Under the pieces are notes generated by a model. The model worked only from the letters and a program-made list of their open reading frames with translations. It made no database searches and was not told the DNA's origin. From Nonomuraea sediminis (GTDB taxonomy: Bacteria; Actinomycetota; Actinomycetes; Streptosporangiales; Streptosporangiaceae), in NCBI RefSeq assembly GCF_018531495.1, contig NZ_JAHDTI010000003.1, positions 62,001-126,000 on the forward strand: a DNA stretch of 64,000 nt, written 5' to 3'. How positions within the stretch are numbered: position 1 is the first letter of the stretch; every line of letters begins with the position of its first letter. Both the position numbers and the translations under genes were made by a program. This document shows, piece after piece, positions 42,073-51,667 of this stretch.

Positions 42073-42204
42073 TCAGTGGCACAGGGCCACGCTGAGGTTG
42101 CTCGGGTGACCGGAGTGGCACGTGAGCGCCGTAAGAGTGCTGCCGCCGCTCGCGACGTCGCTACCGGTGGGAGCCTCGAGCCCCTGAAGGTCGAGAAGAA
42201 CCAT
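42073..42204 (-). CDS. AmfS/SapB-like class III lanthipeptide precursor
   Basis: The product has 43 residues from the ATG at 42202-42204, preceded by GGAAGGAGGTG. The leader starts MVLLDLQGLEAP and so carries the LLDLQ helix recognised by class III synthetases. The core has two ring motifs, S-T-L-T-A-L-T-C (residues about 22-29) and S-N-L-S-V-A-L-C (35-42), each Ser-x2-Ser/Thr-x3-Cys as in SapB and AmfS, and ends Cys-His. Compared with SapB as I recall it, the first ring has Thr at the second dehydrated position and the linker (HSGHP) between rings is longer. Pro12 may mark leader removal. The mature peptide is predicted to be a two-ring morphogenetic surfactant. Confidence 0.9.
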   Translation of the reverse strand: MVLLDLQGLEAPTGSDVASGGSTLTALTCHSGHPSNLSVALCH

Positions 42205-44695
42205 GGATGACACCTCCTTCCCTGAATTGGCTGGTAATGGGTTCCAGGAAAGGCAGGTGGCAGGCGCCCTCGGTGGCGCCCAGGGCGAGCAGGACGCCCG
42301 CCGTACCGGTGGCCAGGTCCATCGACAGGCGCAGCAGCTGATCGCCGGGGAAGGCCAGGCCGCCCTCGTACGGCAGCGCGTGCCAGCGCAGGCCCTCGGC
42401 CTGTTCCCGGCAGCCGAAGGCCGCCATGACGCCGGCGCGCCCGGTGAACAGGCCGGGCTGGACGAAGTAGCCGGAGCGTTCGACCAGCCGCAGCTCGGCG
42501 AGGGCGACGGCGAGCTCGGGATCGGGCCGGTGGACCAGGTGGCGCGCCAGGACGGCGGCGATGCCGGCCGACCCCTCGTCCAGGTACGGCAGCAGCCGCC
42601 AGCCCTGGTTCACCTGGAGCGAGCCGTCCTCGGCGTGGCGGCATCTGCGCAGGTCCTGGCGCAGCGCGAGCTCGGACAGGTCGAGCAGGCCCGGGTCGCC
42701 GGTGCGTTCGTAGGCGTGCAGGAACAGCAGCGCCGGGCCGGACGAGCCGTACATGAGCCCGGCCCTGGGGTGGTCGCCGCCGCTGATGTCGGGCACGGGT
42801 CCTTCCAGGTGCCGCGCGCAGGCGTCAGCCGCCCGCATGGCCAGGTCCTGCCGGTCGAAGTGGAGGAGCGCGAGCCCGATGCCCGCCAGCCCCGAGTACA
42901 GGGCGGGCTCCACGTCCTGCCAGCGCTCGCGCAGGCAGATGTCCAGGACTTCGAGGGCGTCCTGCCGGTGGCCGAGCCTGTCGAGCGCGTAGGCGATCCC
43001 GGCAAGGCCGTCGTACAGGCCCAGCCCGCTGCCCTGGACGGGCCGGCGGGCCCTGTCGCGTAACCACGCGAGGTGCGGGGCGAGGACGCCGGGGTCCGCC
43101 CCGGTGGCGGCCAGCGCGAGGAGCACGCCGGCGGCACCGTGCGCGAGGTTGACGCCGCCGCCGGGCTTGAACTGCGCGATGTCGCCGGGGAAGAGCCTGT
43201 CGTCCCGGTCCGGGGTGGCACTGGCGAGGATGGCGCGGTGCATCGCCCTGCGCAGCTCCTGCCACGGGGCTCGCCCCGGCATCGGCGGGTCGATCCTGCC
43301 GTCCGTGCCGCCGATGACGTCGATCACGGGTGTGAGGTCATCCACCGGGAAGGTCTCGGCGACCAGCTCGCCGAGCTGGGCGATCTTCGGCCGGTGCAGC
43401 GGCAGCATGATCGTGCACTGCGGGGCGAACAGCCCGATCCGCAGGCAGGCCAGCGCGTAGTCGTCCACCTCGACACCGCGCCGCTCCGGCGGAGCGGTGT
43501 AGGCGGGATGCCCGAGCGCGGCCCGCGCCCGGTCCTCGGCGAGCGTGGCCACCTCGTAGTCGATGAGCACCACGCGCCCGTCCTCGCAGAGCAGGATGTT
43601 GTCGGGGTGCAGGTCGCCGAAGACGACCCCGCGCCCGTGCAACTCGGCGAGGGCCTCGGCCACCTGGTCCAGCGTCGCCAGCGCCCAATCGGTGTACTCC
43701 TCGACGTCCGCCCGCGTGCAGGTGGCCCGCGTGAACGGGTAGCGGCGCACCAGCCTGCGCTGCAACGTCACGCCGTCGACGAACTCCTGGACCAGGAAGT
43801 CGTGCTCGCCCAACGAGAAGTGGTCAAGCAGCCGCGGCACGGCGTTCAGCCCGGCCAGCCGACGGAGGATGTCGCGCTCGTGCCCGAGCCTGGTCACCGC
43901 GTCGCGCCCCGCGGCGTCCAGCCCGGCGTGCGGCCTGGCCTCCTTCAGCACCACCCGCTCGCCGTCGCGCTCGTCGCGCGCCAGGTAGACGCCGCCGCCG
44001 TTGGAGAAGTGCAGCACGCTCTCGATCCGGTACGGCAGGCCGGACGTGGTCACCGCGTTCCTGGCCACCAGATGGGGCTTCAGGAACGCCGGCAGCGTCG
44101 TCCACGGCGGCACGGAGAACGTGGAGCCCCGCCGGTCGGGCACGAGGTTCCCGTCGCCGTCGGCGACGGCGAGCACGCGCTCCCCCGCCGACAGGCAGTG
44201 CCGCTCGGCGAACCCGCCGTAGCGCACGAACAGCGGGCCCTCGCCGTAGCGCAGGTCGCTGAGGATGTACGGCCCGCGCACGCCGCGCAGCAGCTCATCC
44301 AGTTCCTTGAGCGCGAGCTCGAGGTGGGTCTCGTCCCGTGGGTAGATCGTGACGAGTTTGCCGCTCGATGCGCGGGAGGCGGCCTTGGAGTTGACCATGA
44401 CGAGCACGGACGGGCCGCGCAGGAACTTGAAGGCGATCCCGCGGGGCACGCAGTAGTCCCAGACCGCGGCGATCGCCCGCTCGGCGTCGTCCAGGCGGGC
44501 CGAGACGTGGATCTTCCATCCCTGCCGGGGCAGCGGCGGCCCGTCCACCGGGGCGTAGTAGAACCAGGTGTCGTTCTGCTCGTGGGCCCATCCCTGGGGT
44601 ATCTGCCTGCGGGCCGCCGGGAAAACGACATCCTGGCGCTCCAGGGTGTCGTAAAAGGTGGCGTCGGCCAGACAGAACGCCTCGTACTGGTCCAT
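42161..44695 (-). CDS. Class III lanthipeptide synthetase LanKC (RamC-like)
   Basis: The product has 844 residues. It consists of an N-terminal lyase-like region (about 1-215), a Ser/Thr kinase domain with glycine loop FSNGGGVYLA, Lys251 (VVLKEA), catalytic GDLHPDN (Asp361) and DYE in the metal position (about 379-381), and a C-terminal LanC-like cyclase (about 520-830). Canonical LanC Cys/His zinc ligands are not seen, as expected for class III. It phosphorylates and eliminates Ser/Thr of the precursor and forms the thioether rings. The 3' end overlaps the precursor gene by 44 nt in another frame, so the two are tightly coupled. Confidence 0.93.
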   Translation of the reverse strand: MDQYEAFCLADATFYDTLERQDVVFPAARRQIPQGWAHEQNDTWFYYAPVDGPPLPRQGWKIHVSARLDDAERAIAAVWDYCVPRGIAFKFLRGPSVLVMVNSKAASRASSGKLVTIYPRDETHLELALKELDELLRGVRGPYILSDLRYGEGPLFVRYGGFAERHCLSAGERVLAVADGDGNLVPDRRGSTFSVPPWTTLPAFLKPHLVARNAVTTSGLPYRIESVLHFSNGGGVYLARDERDGERVVLKEARPHAGLDAAGRDAVTRLGHERDILRRLAGLNAVPRLLDHFSLGEHDFLVQEFVDGVTLQRRLVRRYPFTRATCTRADVEEYTDWALATLDQVAEALAELHGRGVVFGDLHPDNILLCEDGRVVLIDYEVATLAEDRARAALGHPAYTAPPERRGVEVDDYALACLRIGLFAPQCTIMLPLHRPKIAQLGELVAETFPVDDLTPVIDVIGGTDGRIDPPMPGRAPWQELRRAMHRAILASATPDRDDRLFPGDIAQFKPGGGVNLAHGAAGVLLALAATGADPGVLAPHLAWLRDRARRPVQGSGLGLYDGLAGIAYALDRLGHRQDALEVLDICLRERWQDVEPALYSGLAGIGLALLHFDRQDLAMRAADACARHLEGPVPDISGGDHPRAGLMYGSSGPALLFLHAYERTGDPGLLDLSELALRQDLRRCRHAEDGSLQVNQGWRLLPYLDEGSAGIAAVLARHLVHRPDPELAVALAELRLVERSGYFVQPGLFTGRAGVMAAFGCREQAEGLRWHALPYEGGLAFPGDQLLRLSMDLATGTAGVLLALGATEGACHLPFLEPITSQFREGGVIHGSSRPSGARGSHR

Positions 44696-44734
44696 GACTC
44701 GAAATCTTTACCAACCACCTCTTTTTCGTCCAGT

Positions 44735-44763
44735 AACATACCGCATTATTGATGCGTGACTAA
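44735..44763 (-). promoter_or_regulatory. Promoter and dyad upstream of the LanKC gene
   Basis: On the minus strand, TATGTT (44735-44740) is a good -10 and TTAGTC (44758-44763) a weak -35, with 17 bp between. The spacer holds a dyad CGCAT-N5-ATGCG (44742-44756), a likely regulator site. The operon transcript would have a leader of about 30 nt before the LanKC ATG at 44695. The flanking DNA is the most AT-rich of this locus. Confidence 0.55.
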
Positions 44764-44806
44764 TTCCTGCACTCTAGTGAATTCTTCACAAATGGCCGGG
44801 AACCCA

Positions 44807-45910
44807 TCAGCGTGGTAGATGCACCGTGAACGCGAACTGCCCGTTGCACGCGTCGCCGACCGTCGCCCAGCCGCCCAGCTCCGTCACCCGCTCGGTGAGA
44901 TTGGCCAGGCCGATCCCGCCCTCGTGCGCCCGCGACGGGCGCACGCCGTCGTTCCAGACCGACAGCTCCACCAACTCGCCCCGCTCCACGAGCCTGATGG
45001 CGCACTCCCGCGCGGCGGCATGCCTGAGCACGTTGGAGATCGCCTCGCGCAGGACGTAGGTGAGGGCCTGCGCGATGCCGCCCGGCAGGTCCCTGCACGA
45101 CACGTCGATCTGGCAGCGCACGCCGACGGACTCGAGCAGGGCCCGGGCCGCGGCCAGTTCGTCCTCCAGCGAGAAGCGGGCGCCGCCGTGCGCGACCGCC
45201 CGTACGTCTCCCGCCAGGGCGCGCACCAGCACAAGCGTCTCGCCGACCTCGCCCGCGGCCTTGACGTCGCCGGTCTCGACCAGGCGCTGGATCAGCTCGG
45301 CCTTCAGCACGAGCACGGTCAGGCGGTGTCCGACGAGGTCGTGCAGGTCGCGGGTGAAGCGCCGGCGCTCCTGCGCCACCGCCCTGTGGATCAGGTCGGT
45401 GCGCGCCACGGCCAGCCGGTGCGCGCGGGAGGCGAGAACGACCAGCGCGTACTCCACCAGGCCCGCGATCGGGCTCGCGATCGCCCACTCCTGCTGGACC
45501 AGCGCCGGCCTGGGCGCGAGCAGCAGCACGGGACCGCAGGCCAGGGCCGCGGCGACCAGAACCGGCGACCTGATCCTGGCGGCGGCCAGCAGCAGCGAGC
45601 CGGTCAACGGCGCGCACAGGGGAGTCCACGCCGGGCCGAGGAGGGCCAGTGGGAGATAGGTCAGCCAGGCCGCGACCGCGATGGTCCACCAGGCTCCCCG
45701 GAATCCGGTCAGCGCCCCGAGCAGGTACTGGAGGTGGATCGCCAGGAGGACCGCCAGCGCCAGCACCGCGGGCCACACGTGCGGCGTGTCGTGAAGACCG
45801 GAGAACACGACGGCGGCCAATGCCAGCATTCCGGCTATCAGAGCGGAAAAGCCAAGACACAATGGGGACGACCGGAATACGGCCGTTAAATCACGTGCCG
45901 CTGGACCCAC
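44807..45910 (-). CDS. Histidine kinase of the NarL/DesK type at the lanthipeptide locus
   Basis: The product has 367 residues from a GTG at 45908-45910. About five membrane segments occupy residues 15-160. A HisKA_3 dimerisation domain follows with phospho-acceptor His190 (FTRDLHDLVGHRL), then a HATPase with LREAISNVLRHA and GGIGLANLTERV. No sensor loop of note. It is transcribed in the same direction as LanKC. The response regulator lies at the other end of the cluster, so they are probable partners. Leu8 is a TTA codon (45887-45889), as in the regulator. RamR in Streptomyces is often an orphan, so a local kinase is notable. Confidence 0.87.
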   Translation of the reverse strand: MGPAARDLTAVFRSSPLCLGFSALIAGMLALAAVVFSGLHDTPHVWPAVLALAVLLAIHLQYLLGALTGFRGAWWTIAVAAWLTYLPLALLGPAWTPLCAPLTGSLLLAAARIRSPVLVAAALACGPVLLLAPRPALVQQEWAIASPIAGLVEYALVVLASRAHRLAVARTDLIHRAVAQERRRFTRDLHDLVGHRLTVLVLKAELIQRLVETGDVKAAGEVGETLVLVRALAGDVRAVAHGGARFSLEDELAAARALLESVGVRCQIDVSCRDLPGGIAQALTYVLREAISNVLRHAAARECAIRLVERGELVELSVWNDGVRPSRAHEGGIGLANLTERVTELGGWATVGDACNGQFAFTVHLPR

Positions 45911-45917
45911 AACAACC

Positions 45918-45928
45918 CCCGAATCGGG
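45918..45928. promoter_or_regulatory. Palindrome upstream of the kinase gene
   Basis: CCCGA-A-TCGGG, a perfect 11-bp dyad, lies 7 nt before the kinase GTG and overlaps its G-rich ribosome site (read GGGGG on the minus strand). It could be an operator or an RNA hairpin that limits kinase translation. The remaining gap (45929-46024) carries AT-rich promoter-like DNA for the divergent aldo/keto reductase. Confidence 0.4.
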
Positions 45929-46024
45929 TTCTATTTCAGCATTTGACTCACGTCCCTATCCCCACGATGACCTGCACTACCCGCTATTGGGAGTTTCGCA
46001 CATTACAGGCCATATTATTGGGTT

Positions 46025-46993
<969 letters not shown>

Positions 46994-46999
46994 GGTTCT

Positions 47000-47035
47000 G
47001 TACGGCGGGCCGCGGGAACCCGCCGCCCGCCGTAC
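47000..47035. terminator. Bidirectional hairpin terminator
   Basis: GTACGGCGGG (47000-47009) pairs with CCCGCCGTAC (47026-47035). Inside, a second stem GCGGG/CCCGC closes on AA. It begins 7 nt after the aldo/keto reductase stop at 46993 and can serve the convergent carboxypeptidase gene (stop at 47125). The rest of the gap (47036-47124) shows nothing. Confidence 0.75.
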
Positions 47036-47124
47036 TCCGGCTGATGATCCGCGCCCGGCGCCGCCGGCGAGTCGATGACACTCCCCGCCGCAACGGCGCC
47101 CGGGACCCCGGCCAGGGGTCTCGG

Positions 47125-49602
47125 CTAGCGGGCGGCGTCCGAGGCGGTGGCGGTCCAGTAGAGAGCCCTGGCCACCTGGGGGAACAGGGCCTTGGGGTGG
47201 TTGCGGAACATGGGCTCCGTGCCGAACAGGACCGCGGCGGCGCCACGGGCCGAGCGGCCCGAGACGACGGCCGCCTGGCCCTTGGCGGCGTCCTGACCGC
47301 CCGTCCCGTCGTCGTCGGGACGCCAGTGCCCCGAGACGAACGAGTCGTAGGTCTGGTCGGCCCGCACCCCGGCGCCCAGGCCGGTGAACCAGCGCGGGGA
47401 GTAGACGAAGCTGTAGTCACCGGACGTGAGCCGGACGACGCCGTTGGCGTCCGAGCGGCCCGCGACCGCCTTGACAGGCAGCAGGGCGGTGGCCGCGTTG
47501 AAGGCCGCGCCGGTGGCGCCACGGGTGACGACGCCACCGCTGGTCAGGTACGCGTCGAGCGCCGCCTTGGCCGTCGGGTTGAGCGCGCCGTAGTTCAGGC
47601 CTGACGAGACGAACAGCACGTCAGTAGAGCTCCAGTCGTAGCCCGCGTTGAGCACGGCCGTCGACACCGGCGTGACCGTGAAGCCCATCTCGCGCAGCGT
47701 GAACAGGTCGTCGGCCGAGGCCGCCGCCGTGATGCGGACGGGCGCCAGGGTGGCGCCGCTCGCCGTACCGGATCTGGCGAAGCGCACGCCGTACCGGTCG
47801 GCCACCTCGCGGGCGGCGGGGCGGGCGCTGTCGGGCACGACGGCACGGCCGTCGGCGGTCCAGGTGACCTGGACGCCGCGCCCGAGCAGCGCGTTGAGCG
47901 CGATCACGTCCTTCTCGTCGGTGAGCTGCAGCGCGAGCGGCCCGTGGCCCGGCGGGACGAAGCCCGTGGGAGCCGCGGCGCGCACCGGCTCGGCGACCAG
48001 CCGGTAGTCCGGCAGCGGCTGGACCGTGGCTCCCCACAGCAGGGCGTGGCTCCAGCCGGAGATGTCGTACATGGCGTTGACGCGCGGGCTGATGTCCTGG
48101 CCGGGCTCCAGCATGACGTTGGCCAGGCCGCGCTTGGGCTGGTGCATGTCGACGACGTAGGTGCCCGCCGGGTACGTCCTGCCGCCCGATCGGAAGGGCA
48201 GGACCGCGCGCCCGACCGCGACGTCGTTGGCGATCAGGTGGTCGACGAGCCTGGCGGCCGCCGGGCTGCCCGCGGTGATGGCGTAGGCGCGCGGGAACGT
48301 GGTGTTCCACTGGTCCTCGGGGCCGAACCCGGGCACGGTCCCGAGCGGGACGACCCTGGACGGCTCGCCGGCGGCGCCGCGGCGGAACACCTCGGTCTGG
48401 TCGCCGACCAGCCTGTCGTGGTTGGCCGTGACGAAGGAGTACGTGGCCCGGATCGCGGCGGAGGCGATGTTCACGTTGATCTGGGCGCGCCTGCGCAGTT
48501 CCTCCACTGGGAGCGTGTTGTAGGCGGCGTTGTTGACCTGCATCGGGAACTCGATCGTGTGCGCCGCGACCGTGCCGTGGAAGGGCGCGTACTGCGGGGT
48601 GAAGATCGGCGGCCAGTCGTCCCAGCCTTCGTCGGAGTCGCGGAAGGGGATCTGGACGGGGAAGACGCCGTCCTTCTCCGGCGTGTAGCCGAGCCCGTTG
48701 ATCGCCGCCTCGATGCCGAGCCCGTTGGGGTAGGCGTTGCGGATGAACAGGTCGTACTCGTAGTTGGCGCCGTGCGGCGGCGTGGTCGGCTCGACCAGCG
48801 TGCCATTGACGTAGCCGTGCAGGTCGATCATCGTGACCGGCTGGGTGTCGATCATGATCTGCCGCATGGCGCGGTCCTCGGGCTGCGAGGCGGTCACGAA
48901 GTCGCGGTTCAGGTCGAAGCCGTTGTCGTTGGCGCGCTTGTTGCCGACCCTGCCGTCGGGGTTGGCGGTGATGTTGAAGTACAGGCGGGTGGTCCTGAGC
49001 AGGTCCCCGGCCGCGGGGTCGGTGGCGAGCTCCTCGATCACGCGCAGGGCCGCGTCGGTGCCCTCCCACTCGTTGCCGTGGATGTTGGCGTTGATGTAGA
49101 TCGGCGCCTTGTACCGGTCCTTGGAGATCTGGTGGCCCGATCCGATGCGGCGGCGGAGGCTGTCCTGCTCGCGGGCCTGGGCTGCGGTCTCCGGGGCGGT
49201 CACGGTGACCAGGTAGAGGTCGCGGCCGCCGGCCGACCTGCCGATGATCTCGGCGCTGACGCGGTCGCTCCTGGCCTGCAGGTCGTTCAGCCTGGCGGCG
49301 ATCGCGTGGTGCGGGATCAGGCCGAGCTTGATCGAGGCGTCGTTCGGGTTCTCGGGTGGGATCGGGAGCTGGTTGTGGCGCGGATAGCCGCGGGTGTGGT
49401 CGAAGGCGGGGACCGGCGTCCCGGCCGTCCTGGCCGCGAGGGTCGCGGCCTGCTCGGGGATGAGCGCCGCCTCGTCGTTGCGGTCCGGGCCGTTCCCGAA
49501 GTCGCGTACGGCGGGCGAGGGCGTCGGCGTGGGTGCGGCGGTAGCCGTACCGGGCGAGAGGAGCAGCACGGATAACAGAGGAAGGAGGATGCTCTTTCGC
49601 AT
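47125..49602 (-). CDS. Secreted M14 zinc carboxypeptidase with C-terminal amidotransferase-like domain
   Basis: The product has 825 residues from the ATG at 49600-49602; a GTG at 49617 is possible. The signal peptide (LLPLLSVLLLSPGTATA) is cleaved near residue 23. Zinc ligands are His and Glu of IHGNEWEG and the His of MIDLHGY, and the catalytic Glu is in HTIEFPMQ. After about residue 440 a long region ends in a class-I glutamine-amidotransferase-like fold (VLFVSSGLNYGAL, GGVVTRGATGAA). It probably digests peptides outside the cell. The M14 domain is larger than that of digestive carboxypeptidases, as in actinobacterial secreted forms. Confidence 0.9.
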   Translation of the reverse strand: MRKSILLPLLSVLLLSPGTATAAPTPTPSPAVRDFGNGPDRNDEAALIPEQAATLAARTAGTPVPAFDHTRGYPRHNQLPIPPENPNDASIKLGLIPHHAIAARLNDLQARSDRVSAEIIGRSAGGRDLYLVTVTAPETAAQAREQDSLRRRIGSGHQISKDRYKAPIYINANIHGNEWEGTDAALRVIEELATDPAAGDLLRTTRLYFNITANPDGRVGNKRANDNGFDLNRDFVTASQPEDRAMRQIMIDTQPVTMIDLHGYVNGTLVEPTTPPHGANYEYDLFIRNAYPNGLGIEAAINGLGYTPEKDGVFPVQIPFRDSDEGWDDWPPIFTPQYAPFHGTVAAHTIEFPMQVNNAAYNTLPVEELRRRAQINVNIASAAIRATYSFVTANHDRLVGDQTEVFRRGAAGEPSRVVPLGTVPGFGPEDQWNTTFPRAYAITAGSPAAARLVDHLIANDVAVGRAVLPFRSGGRTYPAGTYVVDMHQPKRGLANVMLEPGQDISPRVNAMYDISGWSHALLWGATVQPLPDYRLVAEPVRAAAPTGFVPPGHGPLALQLTDEKDVIALNALLGRGVQVTWTADGRAVVPDSARPAAREVADRYGVRFARSGTASGATLAPVRITAAASADDLFTLREMGFTVTPVSTAVLNAGYDWSSTDVLFVSSGLNYGALNPTAKAALDAYLTSGGVVTRGATGAAFNAATALLPVKAVAGRSDANGVVRLTSGDYSFVYSPRWFTGLGAGVRADQTYDSFVSGHWRPDDDGTGGQDAAKGQAAVVSGRSARGAAAVLFGTEPMFRNHPKALFPQVARALYWTATASDAAR

Positions 49603-49682
49603 GATCGAGCCTGTCACGAAGATCGGTGATCCTCAACCGTCGGCCTTGGGGATCTGTCGGCCCCAACCTCTAAGGTTGGGGC

Positions 49683-51365
49683 ATGGCACGGGCAAACGAT
49701 GAAGCGGCCGCGGCGCTGCAGGAATACGCGGAGCTGTTCGCGCTGACCGGGGGCGACGCGTTCCGGGTGCGCAGCTACCAGAAGGCCGCCAAGGCGATCG
49801 CCGGCTTCCCCGAGGACATCTCGGAGGTCGACGTGCGCGGGGTGCCCGGGGTCGGCGAGGCGATCGCCAAGAAGATGGAGGAGTTCCTGCAGCGCGGGAG
49901 CTTCCGCCAGCTCGACGACCTGCGCGGGCGGGTGCCCGACGGGGTGCGGCGGCTGACCAGGGTGCCCTCGCTCGGGCCGAAGACCGCGATCATGCTCTAC
50001 GAGGAGTTCGGCATCGACTCCCCCGCCGCGCTGTCCGAGGCGATCGGCGACGGCCGGCTCGAGGGGGTCAAGGGGCTCGGCCCCAAGACCCTGGCCAACC
50101 TGCTCAAGGGCATCGAGCAGCTGGAGCAGTCGGGCCGCCGGGTCCACATCGGCGTCGCCACCGCGCTGGCCGAGCAGGTGATGGCCTCGCTGGAAGCCGA
50201 CAGGATGGCCTACGCCGGGTCGCTGCGCCGCATGAAGGACACGATCGGCGACATCGACATCCTGGCCGTGGCGCCCGAGTCGATCATGGAGTCGTTCCGC
50301 GGCCAGCCGTACGTGGCCGAGGTCATCGCGGCGGGCGACAAGAAGACCTCGGTGCGCACCACCTCGGGCATCCAGGTCGACCTGCGGGTGGTGCCCGCCG
50401 AGTCGTGGGGCGCCGCGATGCAGTACTTCACCGGCTCCAAGGAGCACAACGTGGCGATCAGGGAGATCGCCGTGAAGAAGGGGTGGAAGCTCTCCGAGTA
50501 CGGCCTGTTCGAGGGCGAGCGGGTGATCGCCTCGGAGACGGAGGAGGAGATCTACGCCGCGCTCGGCATGCAGTACGTCCCGCCGACGCTGCGCGAGGAC
50601 GGCGGCGAGGTGCGCGCCGCGCTGCACGGCGAGCTGCCCGTGCTCGTCGAGCTGAAGGACCTGCGCGGAGACCTGCACACGCACACCGACCTGACCGACG
50701 GCATCGCCTCCCTGGAGGACATGGTCGCCGCCGGCCACGCCCGCGGCTACTCCTACTACGCCGTCACCGACCACGCGCCAGACCTGGTCATGCAGCGGAT
50801 GACGCTGGACAAGGCGCTCGAACAGCGCGGCCAGATCGCCGTGCTGCAGGACAAGTACCCGGACATGCGGATCCTGCACGGCACCGAGCTCAACATCGCC
50901 CCCGACGGCTCCGTCGACTGGCCCGCCGACGTGCTGCGGGACTTCGACATCTGCGTCGCCTCGGTGCACTCGCACTTCACCCAGTCGCGCGAGGAGATGA
51001 CCCGCCGCTTCATCGCCGCCTGCGAGAACCCCTACGTGGACATCATCGGCCACCCCACCACCCGCAAGATCGGCAAGCGCCCCCAGGTCGACGCCGACTG
51101 GGACGCCGTCTTCCGCGCCGCCGCCCGCACCGGCACGGTCATGGAGATCGACTCCTTCCCCGACCGCTCCGACCTTCCCGCGGACCTGGTACGGCTGGCC
51201 AAGCACCACGGCGTCAAGTTCTCCATCGACAGCGACTCCCACGCCATCCCCCACCTGGCCCACCAGCGCTTCGGCATCGGCATCGCCCAACGCGCCTGGC
51301 TCACCCCCGACGACGTCATCAACACCTGGCCCCTCGAAAAGCTCCTGGCCTACATCCGCCCCTGA
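49683..51365 (+). CDS. polX: DNA polymerase/3'-5' exonuclease PolX
   Basis: The product has 560 residues. The helix-hairpin-helix N-terminus (about 1-110, FRVRSYQKAAKAIAGFP; GVPGVGEAIAKKMEEFL) is followed by the polymerase X nucleotidyltransferase with GSLRRMKDTIGDIDIL (Asp-x-Asp) and a third Asp (SGIQVDLRVV). A PHP exonuclease domain comes after that (DLHTHTDLTDGIASLED; VTDHAPDL). Family X enzymes fill short gaps in base excision and end-joining repair. The PHP domain adds proofreading. All catalytic Asp/His appear intact. Confidence 0.94.
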   Translation: MARANDEAAAALQEYAELFALTGGDAFRVRSYQKAAKAIAGFPEDISEVDVRGVPGVGEAIAKKMEEFLQRGSFRQLDDLRGRVPDGVRRLTRVPSLGPKTAIMLYEEFGIDSPAALSEAIGDGRLEGVKGLGPKTLANLLKGIEQLEQSGRRVHIGVATALAEQVMASLEADRMAYAGSLRRMKDTIGDIDILAVAPESIMESFRGQPYVAEVIAAGDKKTSVRTTSGIQVDLRVVPAESWGAAMQYFTGSKEHNVAIREIAVKKGWKLSEYGLFEGERVIASETEEEIYAALGMQYVPPTLREDGGEVRAALHGELPVLVELKDLRGDLHTHTDLTDGIASLEDMVAAGHARGYSYYAVTDHAPDLVMQRMTLDKALEQRGQIAVLQDKYPDMRILHGTELNIAPDGSVDWPADVLRDFDICVASVHSHFTQSREEMTRRFIAACENPYVDIIGHPTTRKIGKRPQVDADWDAVFRAAARTGTVMEIDSFPDRSDLPADLVRLAKHHGVKFSIDSDSHAIPHLAHQRFGIGIAQRAWLTPDDVINTWPLEKLLAYIRP

Positions 51366-51440
51366 CCTCGTCTTCTGGAAGCGCTCAACGGCCCTTGCTT
51401 TTGTCAGCGCTTTCGCGCGATCAGCCGCGGGCTGTCCTCA

Positions 51441-51461
51441 TGGGGGAGCCGAGCTCCCCCA
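51441..51461. terminator. Hairpin downstream of polX
   Basis: TGGGGGAGC-CGA-GCTCCCCCA, a 9-bp perfect stem, lies 76 bp after the polX stop. Similar G-rich stem-loops are frequent actinobacterial intergenic elements and terminators. Apart from it, the 302-bp gap 51366-51667 shows nothing I recognise. Confidence 0.6.
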
Positions 51462-51667
51462 AACCCCCTTGCCCGAAAGGACACCTCACAGGCACCTGAC
51501 CGACCGGCACGACGTCAACGACACAACGCTCCAGCTTCCTTGCACCCCTGCGGCGTGAAGAACCACAACCAGGTGGATCGCGCCAAGACTCCAGCCGCCT
51601 TGATGAACGCCCGTCGCAGGACGCCACATCACCGCAATATGTCGGAACCGGATGGCAGAGTGCGTCC

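Noticed and set aside
43073..44752. 559-codon plus-strand frame opposite LanKC
   Set aside because: Antisense shadow of a gene with clear kinase and cyclase motifs.
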